Both the position numbers and the translations under genes were made by a program. Shown here one piece after another: positions 8,262 through 15,596 of a stretch of 35,471 nucleotides of DNA. This DNA is from Chloroflexota bacterium. Its GTDB lineage: Bacteria; Chloroflexota; Anaerolineae; Aggregatilineales; Phototrophicaceae. Every line of letters begins with the position of its first letter. Within the stretch, counting starts at the first letter, position 1. Location of the stretch: positions 1 to 35,471 of the forward strand of contig JAPOWK010000081.1 in assembly GCA_026707665.1 (NCBI GenBank), given 5' to 3'. The notes beneath the pieces were generated by a model that was given only the letters and a program-made list of their open reading frames with translations, was not told the DNA's origin and searched no databases.

Positions 8262-8639
8262 ATGCCATCACCCGATCTCTCAGTAGATGAAAACCGAATC
8301 GCCCAGGCTGTGATTGACGCAATTGTTCCTGTCATTGAGGAAAAAATGGATACTCGCTTCGCAGACTTTGAACAGCAGATGGATACCCGATTCGTGGCTT
8401 TTGAGCAGCAGATGGATACCCGATTCGTGGCTTTTGAGCAGCAGATGGATACCCGATTCGTGGCTATTGAACAGCAGATGGATACCCGATTCGTGGCTTT
8501 TGAGCAGCAGATGGACAAGCGCTTTGCCGACCATATGACAGAGCTTGAAGGATACTACAGCAATCACTATGGCGAGCTCCTCGAAGAGGTTCGCAACCTC
8601 CGAAAAGACTATCAAAACGTCTTTGGCAAGTCAGAGTGA
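8262..8639 (+). CDS. Hendecad-repeat coiled-coil protein, function unknown
   Basis: A 125-residue soluble protein. Residues 1-28 are a helix-forming lead (ENRIAQAVIDAIVPVIEEK). Residues 29-94 are six consecutive 11-residue units of the form MDTRFVAFEQQ, the last degenerating to MDKRFADHMTE. The end is helical again (EEVRNLRKDYQNVFGK). Eleven-residue periodicity fits a right-handed or straight hendecad coiled coil that could make oligomers or a spacer rod. No signal peptide or membrane segment is present. At DNA level the units are a near-identical 33-bp tandem array, so length variation between strains is expected. GGAG lies ten bases upstream of the ATG. I recognise no family; the flanking kinase and small protein give no functional hint. 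Confidence 0.75.
   Translation: MPSPDLSVDENRIAQAVIDAIVPVIEEKMDTRFADFEQQMDTRFVAFEQQMDTRFVAFEQQMDTRFVAIEQQMDTRFVAFEQQMDKRFADHMTELEGYYSNHYGELLEEVRNLRKDYQNVFGKSE
8346..8543 (+). repeat. 33-bp in-frame tandem repeat, six units
   Basis: Units start at 8346, 8379, 8412, 8445, 8478 and 8511. Units 2, 3 and 5 are nearly identical (ATGGATACCCGATTCGTGGC followed by TTTTGAGCAGCAG). Unit 4 differs by a few bases (GCTATTGAACAG), unit 1 is more diverged and unit 6 is a degenerate edge. High identity between inner units and divergence at the edges is the usual signature of recent unit duplication. The array keeps the reading frame because 33 is a multiple of three. Confidence 0.92.
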
Positions 8640-8659
8640 ATGCAGTTCCATACTTGCCT

Positions 8660-8680
8660 AGAGGGCTATTCAGCCCTTTT
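8660..8680 (+). terminator. Hairpin with short T-tail after the coiled-coil gene
   Basis: AGGGCT-ATTC-AGCCCT at 8662-8677 is a perfect 6-bp stem with a 4-base loop, extendable by a G-T and an A-T pair, followed by TTTCTGTT. It looks like a modest intrinsic terminator 20 bases after the stop at 8639. Because it falls between 8640 and 8715 it also argues that the next gene starts at 8715 and not earlier. Confidence 0.5.
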
Positions 8681-8714
8681 CTGTTGGAAACTCTGCACAC
8701 AATTCCCATATCAA

Positions 8715-9032
8715 ATGACCAGCATACAAGCGCGCAACGTCAACCACCCCGAGCACCGCGAGAATCTCAAGACCGAGAAGTATACGGTCATTCGCGAGGC
8801 GATGCTGGCATCGTTGTCTGACGACGCCTGGATGCCTTTCAGCGAGCTGGAAGAAAAGGTACGCGCCTGGCTGGACGCCCACGAAGTGCCAAAGGCGCTA
8901 TTCCCCAAGCCCGGGTCGGTGCGCTGGTACTGCAAGGCGGTGCAGCTGGATTTGGAAGCGCGCCATGAGATCAAGCGCCAGCCGAAGAAGTCGCCGCTGC
9001 ATCTGCGTAAGCGCAGGTCCGATTCCGCCTAA
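8715..9032 (+). CDS. Small conserved protein, DUF6958-like, function unknown
   Basis: A 105-residue protein if started at the ATG at 8715; an upstream in-frame ATG at 8640 would include the terminator hairpin and a cysteine-rich stretch unlike the rest, so the later start is preferred. It begins IQARNVNHPEHRENLKTEKY and contains AMLASL, a LFPKPGSVRWYCKAVQLDLEARHEI block and a lysine/arginine-rich end. This resembles a small family starting IQ..NPNHPG with a W..K.VQLDLEA..I segment (DUF6958 in my recollection), proposed to have a winged-helix-like shape. No catalytic residues are apparent. It is convergent with and overlaps by four bases the end of the phospholipase D-like gene. Family assignment is from memory and should be checked. 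Confidence 0.62.
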   Translation: MTSIQARNVNHPEHRENLKTEKYTVIREAMLASLSDDAWMPFSELEEKVRAWLDAHEVPKALFPKPGSVRWYCKAVQLDLEARHEIKRQPKKSPLHLRKRRSDSA

Positions 9033-10231
9033 TCGCAATTCACCTCTGCCGGCAGCAGCTCCGAGGCGCTGTCCCAAAGACGCCGCCATTCGTCGAGATA
9101 CAATTTAGCGATATTCGCATTGCGAATAATCACGATGTTCTCGTCGTTGCGCTTCGCCGCGCTATTGGAATAGTTGAAGGAGCCGGTGATCACCGTATTC
9201 TCATCGATGATGATGACTTTGTGATGCAGCGCGTAGCGGTTGCCGTCCTGCCGCATTTCGGCGCCGGCGCAGTGCAGCGCTGGCAACTGGCTCCAGGTGG
9301 CGGTGCTGTTACGCTTCTCAAAGATGCCGCGCACCACCAGATCTGCTCGCGCCGCTTGCAACAAAATCGCCTCGGCCAATTCCTCGAGCGAAAAGACGAA
9401 TGTCATGATGTGAATTGAGCGCTCGGCGCCCGCTATCTCCTGTTTGAGCGCGCTGACTTCATCGGCCTCGGACCCGAATATAAGGCTGACTTCGCCCCCC
9501 GCGTGCCCGAAACTGACGATACCGTCGTCCGTCGAGCGCGTGCCGAATTCGCCGCGAACGAACATCTCATCGAATTCCTCCTGGAAGGCCGCGGCCGCCC
9601 ATTCGTCCTCCAGGACCAATACATTGTTATTGTTGCGATAGGCGCCATTGACGGTGTAATTCCAGGAGCCGGTCCAGACAGATCGCTCGTCCAGGATCAT
9701 GAACTTATTGTGCATCAGGCCGCTGCGCCCATCGTCAACGAGGGGGAGGCCAGCCGCCTGCAAATTGCGCAGCGCTTCATTCGCCTCATCGTGTAGGCCG
9801 TGGTCGTCATCAGTCACGATGCGCACAACGACACCGCGCTGATGGGCGTCGAGGAGCGCCCGCACAATCGGCTCGCTATTCATTTCAAACGCGGCGACAT
9901 CAAGCCGGTTCCGCGTCCGTTGAATTGCCTCAACCAGCGCCGTTTCGATGCCGCCTTCATAGCTCTTGCGATCGGCGCTGCCATCCGGCTCGCTGAAGTA
10001 AAGCTGCCAGCCATCGCCGATATATCCCCGACCAAAGCTGAACTGGACTTCGCGATATTCGGGCGCCGGGCTTGTCGGCGCGGCATCGTGCGGGGGCGCG
10101 GGCTCCGCCGAAGACTCCTGCTCCGCTTCATGTAGAACCAAAGCGAGCATCATGATCAAGGGGAGAAAGCCGAGGAATAGCGTCGTTGTTCCACGGCCTA
10201 TCTTGCGCCAGATGCTGCGATTGCTTGCCAA
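9029..10231 (-). CDS. Membrane-anchored phospholipase D-like protein
   Basis: A 400-residue protein when started at the TTG at 10231, which has a full AGGAGG ribosome site (10247-10242) ten bases before it. The open frame continues to an ATG at 10438, but that adds 69 cysteine-rich residues without family resemblance and runs into the divergent ABC-F promoter. One hydrophobic segment at about 13-33 would anchor or export it, followed by a Pro/Ala/Glu linker. Two HKD motifs follow, MHNKFMILDE...GSWNYT near 173 and LHHKVIIIDE...GSFNYS near 334, both complete for HxKxxxxD. Such proteins act as phosphodiesterases on phospholipids or nucleic acid (Nuc-like). The extracytoplasmic position favours lipid or extracellular DNA; the substrate is not determined. 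Confidence 0.85.
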   Translation of the reverse strand: MASNRSIWRKIGRGTTTLFLGFLPLIMMLALVLHEAEQESSAEPAPPHDAAPTSPAPEYREVQFSFGRGYIGDGWQLYFSEPDGSADRKSYEGGIETALVEAIQRTRNRLDVAAFEMNSEPIVRALLDAHQRGVVVRIVTDDDHGLHDEANEALRNLQAAGLPLVDDGRSGLMHNKFMILDERSVWTGSWNYTVNGAYRNNNNVLVLEDEWAAAAFQEEFDEMFVRGEFGTRSTDDGIVSFGHAGGEVSLIFGSEADEVSALKQEIAGAERSIHIMTFVFSLEELAEAILLQAARADLVVRGIFEKRNSTATWSQLPALHCAGAEMRQDGNRYALHHKVIIIDENTVITGSFNYSNSAAKRNDENIVIIRNANIAKLYLDEWRRLWDSASELLPAEVNCD

Positions 10232-10414
10232 GACGAATGTGCCTCCTAGCCAGTCTGCGATTTTCTGAGCACTACTACAGCCGCCCGGTGGCAGCGAAAA
10301 GAATCTGCAGCCCTCACAAAAACGACAAGCCCTATCATTGCACGAGCAAGGAGGATTGCCAAACAGAAGCGCCGTTTCGCGGTGCAAGCGGGCGTTATCT
10401 ACGCGCCCAAGCCG

Positions 10415-10423
10415 TGCTATACT
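10415..10423 (+). promoter_or_regulatory. Extended -10 for the ABC-F gene
   Basis: TG-C-TATACT at 10415-10423 is an extended -10 (5 of 6 against TATAAT) with a start site near 10430, only 20-30 bases before the ATGs at 10451 and 10460. No good -35 is present, which is tolerated by extended -10 promoters. It makes the open-frame start at 10382 unlikely. Confidence 0.45.
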
Positions 10424-10450
10424 GTGGCGGTTTGCCAAGTTGTTACGATC

Positions 10451-12355
10451 ATGCGGATCATGTCCATCCTAAGCGCCGGCAATCTAAGCAAATTCTACGG
10501 TCCTGATGAGATATTCAGCGATATCAGCGTCGCCATTCCGACAGGCGCGCGCATCGCCCTGGTCGGACCCAATGGCGCCGGCAAGACGACCCTGCTCAAT
10601 TTGCTCGCTGGCATCGATAGCCCAACGAGCGGAACTGTCAGCCTGGCTGGGGGCGCGCGCCTGTCCTTCCTGCCGCAGCGCCCGGAACTGGCCGGTGAAC
10701 ACAGCCTCTGGCGCGAGCAGCTGAAAGCATTTGCCGAACTGCGAGCCCTGGAGCGACGCCTGGCCGAATTGGAGCGGCGGATGGCTCAGGCTGAAGATGC
10801 CGCCGACGCGCTCGAAGCCTACGGTCAGTTGCAAGCGGAATTCGAAGGGCGCGGCGGCTACGAGTACGAAACGCGCATCAAGAGGGTGCTCAGCGGGCTG
10901 GGATTCTCGTCGTCCGATTACGATGTGCCGCTGCCGCAACTGTCTGGCGGGGAGAAAACGCGCGCCGCCTTGAGCCGTCTGCTGCTCGAAGAACCCGATC
11001 TCTTGATCATGGACGAGCCAACAAATCATCTGGATATCGAGGCGATTGAGTGGTTGGAGAAATACCTGGACTCATTCGCGGGCGCCCTGCTCGCCGTCAG
11101 CCATGATCGTTACTTCATCGATAGTTTTGCCACCACGGTTTGGGAAATTGAGTATGGCAGGCTGCAAACCTATCGCGGCAATTACAGCGCCTACAGCCAG
11201 CAGCGTGCCCGCCAGCGGGAAACCCTGCGCCATGATTACTACTGGCAGCAGCAATTCATCCGCAAGGAAGAAGAATTTATCCGCCGCCACATGGGCAGCC
11301 GCGGCACCGCTCAGGCAAAGGGACGTCTGAAGAAGCTGGAAACGATGAAAAAGCGCGGCGCGATCCTGGAGAGCGGTCCGCTACGGCGCAAGAAGATGTT
11401 TCTGGAACTGAGCGATCATCAGCGCAGCGGCGATCAGGTGATCCTCACGCGTGATTTGCAGGTTGGCTACGACGGGGTGGCCCTGCTGCGCGTGCCCGAC
11501 TTGCTGGTCCTGCGCGGCGAGACGATCGCCATCATCGGCGCGAACGGCGTCGGCAAATCAACGCTGCTCAAGACGCTCAGCGGGGACTTGCCCTCACTGG
11601 CCGGCGAGGTTCGCTTGGGCGCCAAGGTGGAGATCGCATATTTCGCCCAGGCGCATGAGACGCTGAACGCCGGCAGCGCTATTATTGATGAGATTCGCGC
11701 GGTGAAACCGCTGCCGCTCTCGCAAGCGCGCGATTGGCTCGGTCGATTTCTTTTCAGCGGCGACGATGTCTTCCGGCCCGTATCATCGCTATCCGGCGGC
11801 GAGCGCGGCCGCTTGGCGCTGGCCAAATTGGCTTTGCAAGGCGCCAGTCTGTTGCTGCTGGACGAACCGACCAATCACCTCGATATCGACAGCCAGGAGG
11901 TATTGCAGTCGGTGCTGGGCGCTTACAGTGGTACGATTCTGCTTGTCAGCCATGATCGTTTCCTCGTTGACGCGCTGGCGACGCAGATCTGGGAGATCAA
12001 ACCCGGCGAGATGAAAGTCGTCAAAGGCGATTACCAAGAGTACCTGCGCTGGCGCAAGCGGGCGCTGCAAAGCGAATCGGCGCTGTCACAAGCTCCAGGC
12101 CGGCGCGGCGCGAATCCAGCAGCCTATCGCGCGAAGAAACACGGCTTGAATCCCTTTGAAGCGGCCAGGCATACGGCCAAGCTCGAAGACAAGATTCAAC
12201 AATTGGAAGCCAATTTGAGCGAAATCAGCCTGCAACTGGATGAGGCCAGCCTCGCCGGCGATGCGGCGGCGGTTCGCAGGCTGGGCCTCGCCTATTCCCA
12301 CGCGGAGTCCGAACTTGAGGCGGCGCTGGAAGAGTGGGGCAAGTTCGTAACTTAG
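10451..12355 (+). CDS. ABC-F family ATP-binding protein (ribosome-associated type)
   Basis: A 634-residue soluble protein with two ABC ATPase domains and no membrane segment, the layout of ABC-F translation factors (EttA, Uup, YdiF/YfmM). Domain 1 has Walker A GPNGAGKT near 39, LSGGEKTR near 163 and LLIMDEPTNHLD. The inter-domain linker is rich in charged residues (about 260-300). Domain 2 has GANGVGKST near 363, LSGGERGR near 447 and LLLLDEPTNHLD. The C-terminus (from about 570) is a coiled coil ending LEAALEEWGKF, as in YdiF/Uup-like members. Family members bind the ribosomal E site and rescue or regulate translation; some give antibiotic resistance. The ATG at 10451 or 10460 may be used. 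Confidence 0.93.
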   Translation: MRIMSILSAGNLSKFYGPDEIFSDISVAIPTGARIALVGPNGAGKTTLLNLLAGIDSPTSGTVSLAGGARLSFLPQRPELAGEHSLWREQLKAFAELRALERRLAELERRMAQAEDAADALEAYGQLQAEFEGRGGYEYETRIKRVLSGLGFSSSDYDVPLPQLSGGEKTRAALSRLLLEEPDLLIMDEPTNHLDIEAIEWLEKYLDSFAGALLAVSHDRYFIDSFATTVWEIEYGRLQTYRGNYSAYSQQRARQRETLRHDYYWQQQFIRKEEEFIRRHMGSRGTAQAKGRLKKLETMKKRGAILESGPLRRKKMFLELSDHQRSGDQVILTRDLQVGYDGVALLRVPDLLVLRGETIAIIGANGVGKSTLLKTLSGDLPSLAGEVRLGAKVEIAYFAQAHETLNAGSAIIDEIRAVKPLPLSQARDWLGRFLFSGDDVFRPVSSLSGGERGRLALAKLALQGASLLLLDEPTNHLDIDSQEVLQSVLGAYSGTILLVSHDRFLVDALATQIWEIKPGEMKVVKGDYQEYLRWRKRALQSESALSQAPGRRGANPAAYRAKKHGLNPFEAARHTAKLEDKIQQLEANLSEISLQLDEASLAGDAAAVRRLGLAYSHAESELEAALEEWGKFVT

Positions 12356-12465
12356 CGCGAGAGCCGGTGCCGCTGCCGCCTGCGCCCAGTACTTGGCAAG
12401 TGTATTCTGGTAAATGATGTTGACGGCCCGAACGGCGCGGACAAATAACACAAAGGAGCGACGAC

Positions 12466-13113
12466 TTGGACATTGCCTGGCACGGTTACAGCTGCTTTCG
12501 CATCACCGAGCGCGGACATACTTCCGTGGTGACGGACCCCTTCGGCACGAAGAAGGCGCTGGCTAAAATGCGTCTGAATGCCGATCTCGTCACCGTCAGC
12601 CATGATCGAGCGGGGCATGGGGTCGGCGACATCCGCGGCCAAATCTACGTGATCGCCGGTCCAGGAGAATACGAAGTCGGCGAACTGTTTGTCACGGGCA
12701 TTGCGCTGCATCATCATGACGACGAGAACGACCGTATTCTCGACAATGTCGCCTATCACTTTGAGTATCCCAACGCGCTGAACGTCTTGCACCTAGGCGC
12801 GCTGCATCATCTGCCCGATCCGTCCATATTCGAGCAGTTGGATCAGGTCAATGTGCTGTTGCTGCCGGTCGAAACTGCCCTTCACAACGGCGATCAGTTG
12901 GCCGATCTCATCAACGTGATTGAACCGAACTATGTCGTGCCGATGCAGCCAATTCGGCAGAATGATGCCGATTACTCGCTGGCGGTGGATGGATTCCTGA
13001 AGCTGATGGGCGTCAGCGGCTTGGAGGAGCAAGATGGGCTGCGGGTGACCCCCACCAGCCTGCCCGAGCAGACTCAGGTTGCGCTTCTGCGTTCAAACCA
13101 CCGATCCAGTTGA
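12466..13113 (+). CDS. Metallo-beta-lactamase-fold protein with degenerate metal site
   Basis: A 215-residue protein with the layout of the UlaG-like MBL-fold hydrolases (beta-lactamase superfamily 3): WHGYSCFRI at 5-13, TDPFG at 23-27, VTVSHDRAGH at 42-51, GPGEYEVG at 65-72, LGALHHL at 110-116, LLLPV at 131-135 and EPNYVVPMQ at 153-161. Normal relatives have SHxHxDH, LGDLGHL and PMH at the matching places. Here R48 replaces the second His, G50 the Asp, A112 the Asp and Q161 the last His, so the metal site should be lost. The start is TTG behind AAGGAG with 8-base spacing. It is probably a binding or structural protein and not an enzyme. The role is unknown; the fold call is firm, the inactivity an inference. 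Confidence 0.8.
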   Translation: MDIAWHGYSCFRITERGHTSVVTDPFGTKKALAKMRLNADLVTVSHDRAGHGVGDIRGQIYVIAGPGEYEVGELFVTGIALHHHDDENDRILDNVAYHFEYPNALNVLHLGALHHLPDPSIFEQLDQVNVLLLPVETALHNGDQLADLINVIEPNYVVPMQPIRQNDADYSLAVDGFLKLMGVSGLEEQDGLRVTPTSLPEQTQVALLRSNHRSS

Positions 13114-13190
13114 GCGCATTGAATCCCGTTGCGCCGTATTTTGCGGTATATTAGTGGTACTTGGGCGACTTACCACGCGGAAGTGTTCTC

Positions 13191-13508
13191 ATGCCGAACG
13201 GAAACGTCAAGATTCTCATGAACTGGGACATTAAGCCCGGTTTGGATCAAGAATACTTCGAGTTTGTCATGCGCGAGTGGGTGCCCAACACGACCAAGCT
13301 GGGTCTCACGCCGATCGAGGCTTGGTACAATGTCTACGCCAGCGCCGATATCCCCCGAATTATGGCGGGCGCCATCGCCGAAGACGCCGATTCCATGCGC
13401 GAGATCATCACCAGTACCGATTGGGCTGACCTGCAAGCCAAGCTGATGGAATACGTCGAGAATTACAGCCATAAGATCGTGCGCGTCACCGGCGATTATC
13501 AGCTATAG
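13191..13508 (+). CDS. Small protein, probable dimeric alpha/beta-barrel type, function unknown
   Basis: A 105-residue protein from the ATG at 13191, with GGAAG about 9 bases upstream. A TTG at 13161 would also be open, but it lies on the expected transcription start of a TATATT -10 (13147-13152). The sequence VKILMNWDIKPGLDQEYFEFVMREWVPNTTKLGL, then AWYNVY, then IMAGAIAEDADSMREIITSTDWADLQAKLMEYV, has the beta-alpha-beta-beta-alpha-beta rhythm and the tail of ferredoxin-like dimeric alpha/beta-barrel proteins (EthD/ABM-like). No active-site residues are recognisable. The same strand carries the MBL-fold gene 77 bases upstream. The fold is a guess from pattern only. Confidence 0.65.
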   Translation: MPNGNVKILMNWDIKPGLDQEYFEFVMREWVPNTTKLGLTPIEAWYNVYASADIPRIMAGAIAEDADSMREIITSTDWADLQAKLMEYVENYSHKIVRVTGDYQL

Positions 13509-13525
13509 CGCACGCCCCCACCAGC

Positions 13526-13542
13526 GTCTGTAATCAGACTTT
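13526..13542 (+). terminator. Weak hairpin after the small alpha/beta gene
   Basis: GTCTG-TAAT-CAGAC followed by TTT is a 5-bp stem starting 18 bases after the stop codon at 13508. It is short and the T-tract is brief, so it is at best a weak intrinsic terminator. Confidence 0.3.
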
Positions 13543-13656
13543 CTCGCCTCCTGCGGATAAACGTAGACGCACGAACGGTGGAACTGCCGCCCTCGCAATA
13601 TGCTTTGCGACTTGCCCTGGGCACGGTACTGTATGATTGCAGTGTTCTCAGGGTTT

Positions 13657-13764
13657 AGCTCCCCTTCCCCGGCTCGCTGGGTCGCGTAGACACAGACCTA
13701 CGGGAAGGGGCTGGGGGATGGGGTGGTAAAGAAAACAGGGGCGACCCAAGGATCGCCCCTACAG
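13657..13764. repeat. Composite intergenic repeat: CCCCTTCCC/GGGAAGGGG element plus GGGCGAC hairpin
   Basis: The first part (13657-13724) is CTCCCCTTCCCC...GGGAAGGGGCTGGGGGATGGGGT, a second repeat type also found at 21486-21575. Within it is the 18-base inner palindrome CGTAGACACAGACCTACG at 13685-13702. The second part (13738-13764) is a GGGGCGACCC..ATCGCCCCTACAG hairpin of the main family in minus orientation. Read on the minus strand that hairpin is followed by TGTTTTCTTT and lies just past the end of the LysM glycosidase gene, so it may act as its terminator. The remaining bases between 13540 and 13657 show no gene; a partial CGTAGACGCACGAACG is at 13562-13577. Confidence 0.8.
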
Positions 13765-13787
13765 ATTCTGCAGTGCGTGAATTTCCG

Positions 13788-15437
13788 CTAGCCGCCCATC
13801 GCCACACGCAGCGAATCACAGGCCGGGCAGTGGTTCCCTGGCCGTACAATCGCGTAGCCCGCCTGCGGATCGGACCCCCAGTGAGTCGCGTCGACATTCC
13901 AGACGATGAACATACGGACATAGCCGGAACCCCGAAGCCGATGGACGGCGCCCGCCAGCCAGGATGCCTGTTGCGCCAGGGTCGTGCCGGAGGCCCAGGA
14001 GAAACCGCCAGGCAACGGGCCGAAGCCCTCGCGGGTCAGATAGCCGAGCTCGGTGAAACAGAGCGGCTTGCTTGGGAAGAAGCTTCTGTAAAGCTCCATC
14101 ATCCGTGGCAAATACCAGGAATAGTGCCCGGCACTGCCAACGGGCGCGCCACTTGTCGAATCCGGCGGGGTGATGCCGGCGTTGTAATGGACGCCGACGC
14201 AATCCATGACGTTGCCCGCCCCGGCTGCTGCCATCTCCCGCAGGAAGCAGTCATCATCGCCGCCGCCTGGTCCACAACCCTGGAAGAAACCGGTTGGGGC
14301 GGGGGCGCCGCTGATGACCATTGTGCCCGGATTTGCGCCCTTGATGGCGTGATAGGCGGCCGAAAGCATTTGCGTGTAATTGTGGCCGCTGATTTGGCCT
14401 GAGGGCCATTCGCGGTCGATATTCATCTCGTTCCAGACTTCAATCGCATCCGCGCCGCCGCGCGCCAGCCCAGCCAGGAAGTTGGCGAAGTTCTGATAGA
14501 ATCCGCCCGGGTTGCCGGCGATTTGATTCTTGTCGCCAATCACGCTGAGCAGGACCCGGAAGCCATTGCCGTGCGCGCTGTCAATCAAGTGCTGGAAATG
14601 GCCGGCTCCCTCGCCGTGCCACTTGACCTGGCGCTTGACCCAGGTCATGCGGGCGTTGTGCATAAATTGCGGATGGGCGAAGCTCAAGGCTTGGCCGCCC
14701 AGCTCGAATCCGCTGACGTTTGCCGTGCTGGGCGGTCCAGGACCGACGGGCGGCGCCGGCGCCGGATCAGCGGGCGCCGGCGCTGGTTCCGGCGCTGGTG
14801 GTGGCGGTGGCGGCCCCGGTACACGCAGCACTTGGCCCACACTTAAGACATCCGGATCGGTGATGCCGTTCAGTTGCGCCAATTCAAAGTAGTTGATGTT
14901 GAACTTGGCCGCGATAATCGCCAGCGAGTCGCCGCGCTGTACGGTGTAGGTGGCGGTCGCCGGCTGCGGAGCGGGCGCTGCTGCCCCCGTATCGGTTGGC
15001 GCTGGCGCGGAAGCTGGCGCCGGAACCCGCAATACCTGCCCGACATGCAGGATATTCGGATCGGCGATGCCGTTCATTTCCGCGAGGATGATGTATGTGG
15101 TATTGAACTTGATCGCGATAATCGCCAACGACTCGCCCCGTTGCACCGTATAGGTGCTCGTGCCTGTCGGCTGCTGCGGCGCTTCCGCTGGCGCGGGAGC
15201 GGGCGCTTGCGTGCCACCCGGCAAGGGAATGGTAATGAAGTTGCCCATGTGGATGGTATAGGGCGGGGCGATCCCATTTGCTTGCGCGACTTCCGCAAGC
15301 GTTCGCCCATACTGCTGGGCAATCCTGAACAGATTCTCTCCCCGCTGCACGATATGGACCTGCTGTGCCACAGCGGCGGCTGAACCCAGCGACAGTACAA
15401 CGATTGTAGTCAATAGTAATACGATTAGACGGCGCAT
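13788..15437 (-). CDS. Secreted glycoside hydrolase (clan GH-A type) with three LysM domains
   Basis: A 549-residue exported protein with a signal peptide at about 1-24 (ending AAAVAQQ). Three LysM repeats follow at about 27-74, 95-138 and 163-207, each with a VQRGESLAIIAIKF-type core, separated by Pro/Ala/Thr-rich linkers. A longer proline-rich spacer (208-240) leads into a catalytic-looking domain. That domain has ADAIEVWNEMNIDREW with a probable acid/base Glu near 336 and CFTELGYLT with a probable nucleophile Glu near 460, the arrangement of clan GH-A (GH5/GH39-like) barrels. LysM binds peptidoglycan or chitin-like chains, so the enzyme is probably held on the cell wall. The polysaccharide target is not predictable. 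AGGAG is six bases before the ATG. Confidence 0.85.
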   Translation of the reverse strand: MRRLIVLLLTTIVVLSLGSAAAVAQQVHIVQRGENLFRIAQQYGRTLAEVAQANGIAPPYTIHMGNFITIPLPGGTQAPAPAPAEAPQQPTGTSTYTVQRGESLAIIAIKFNTTYIILAEMNGIADPNILHVGQVLRVPAPASAPAPTDTGAAAPAPQPATATYTVQRGDSLAIIAAKFNINYFELAQLNGITDPDVLSVGQVLRVPGPPPPPPAPEPAPAPADPAPAPPVGPGPPSTANVSGFELGGQALSFAHPQFMHNARMTWVKRQVKWHGEGAGHFQHLIDSAHGNGFRVLLSVIGDKNQIAGNPGGFYQNFANFLAGLARGGADAIEVWNEMNIDREWPSGQISGHNYTQMLSAAYHAIKGANPGTMVISGAPAPTGFFQGCGPGGGDDDCFLREMAAAGAGNVMDCVGVHYNAGITPPDSTSGAPVGSAGHYSWYLPRMMELYRSFFPSKPLCFTELGYLTREGFGPLPGGFSWASGTTLAQQASWLAGAVHRLRGSGYVRMFIVWNVDATHWGSDPQAGYAIVRPGNHCPACDSLRVAMGG

Positions 15438-15596
15438 CTTCGCTCCTTATCGACATGCTCTCGCTATTGAATTGCCAATACAAAAATTCAGTCTAGCATG
15501 GGTCGGGGAAACACGCTGAAGCCTGCTCGCGCATTCTGACTTGCGCGGTATCCAAGATGCCTTGACGTTTTTCGCTAAAATTTGGGGAGGCGCGCC

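Noticed and set aside
8198..8518. Repeat-containing minus-strand frame (SICCSKATNRV units)
   Set aside because: Reverse reading of the 33-bp array; the plus frame has a promoter, ribosome site, helical ends and terminator.
8640..8714. Upstream start of the DUF6958-like gene
   Set aside because: The 25 extra residues are Cys/Phe-rich, lie across a terminator hairpin and have no family match.
10232..10438. N-terminal extension of the phospholipase D-like protein
   Set aside because: A TTG with a full AGGAGG site starts just before the membrane helix, and the extension overlaps the divergent promoter region.
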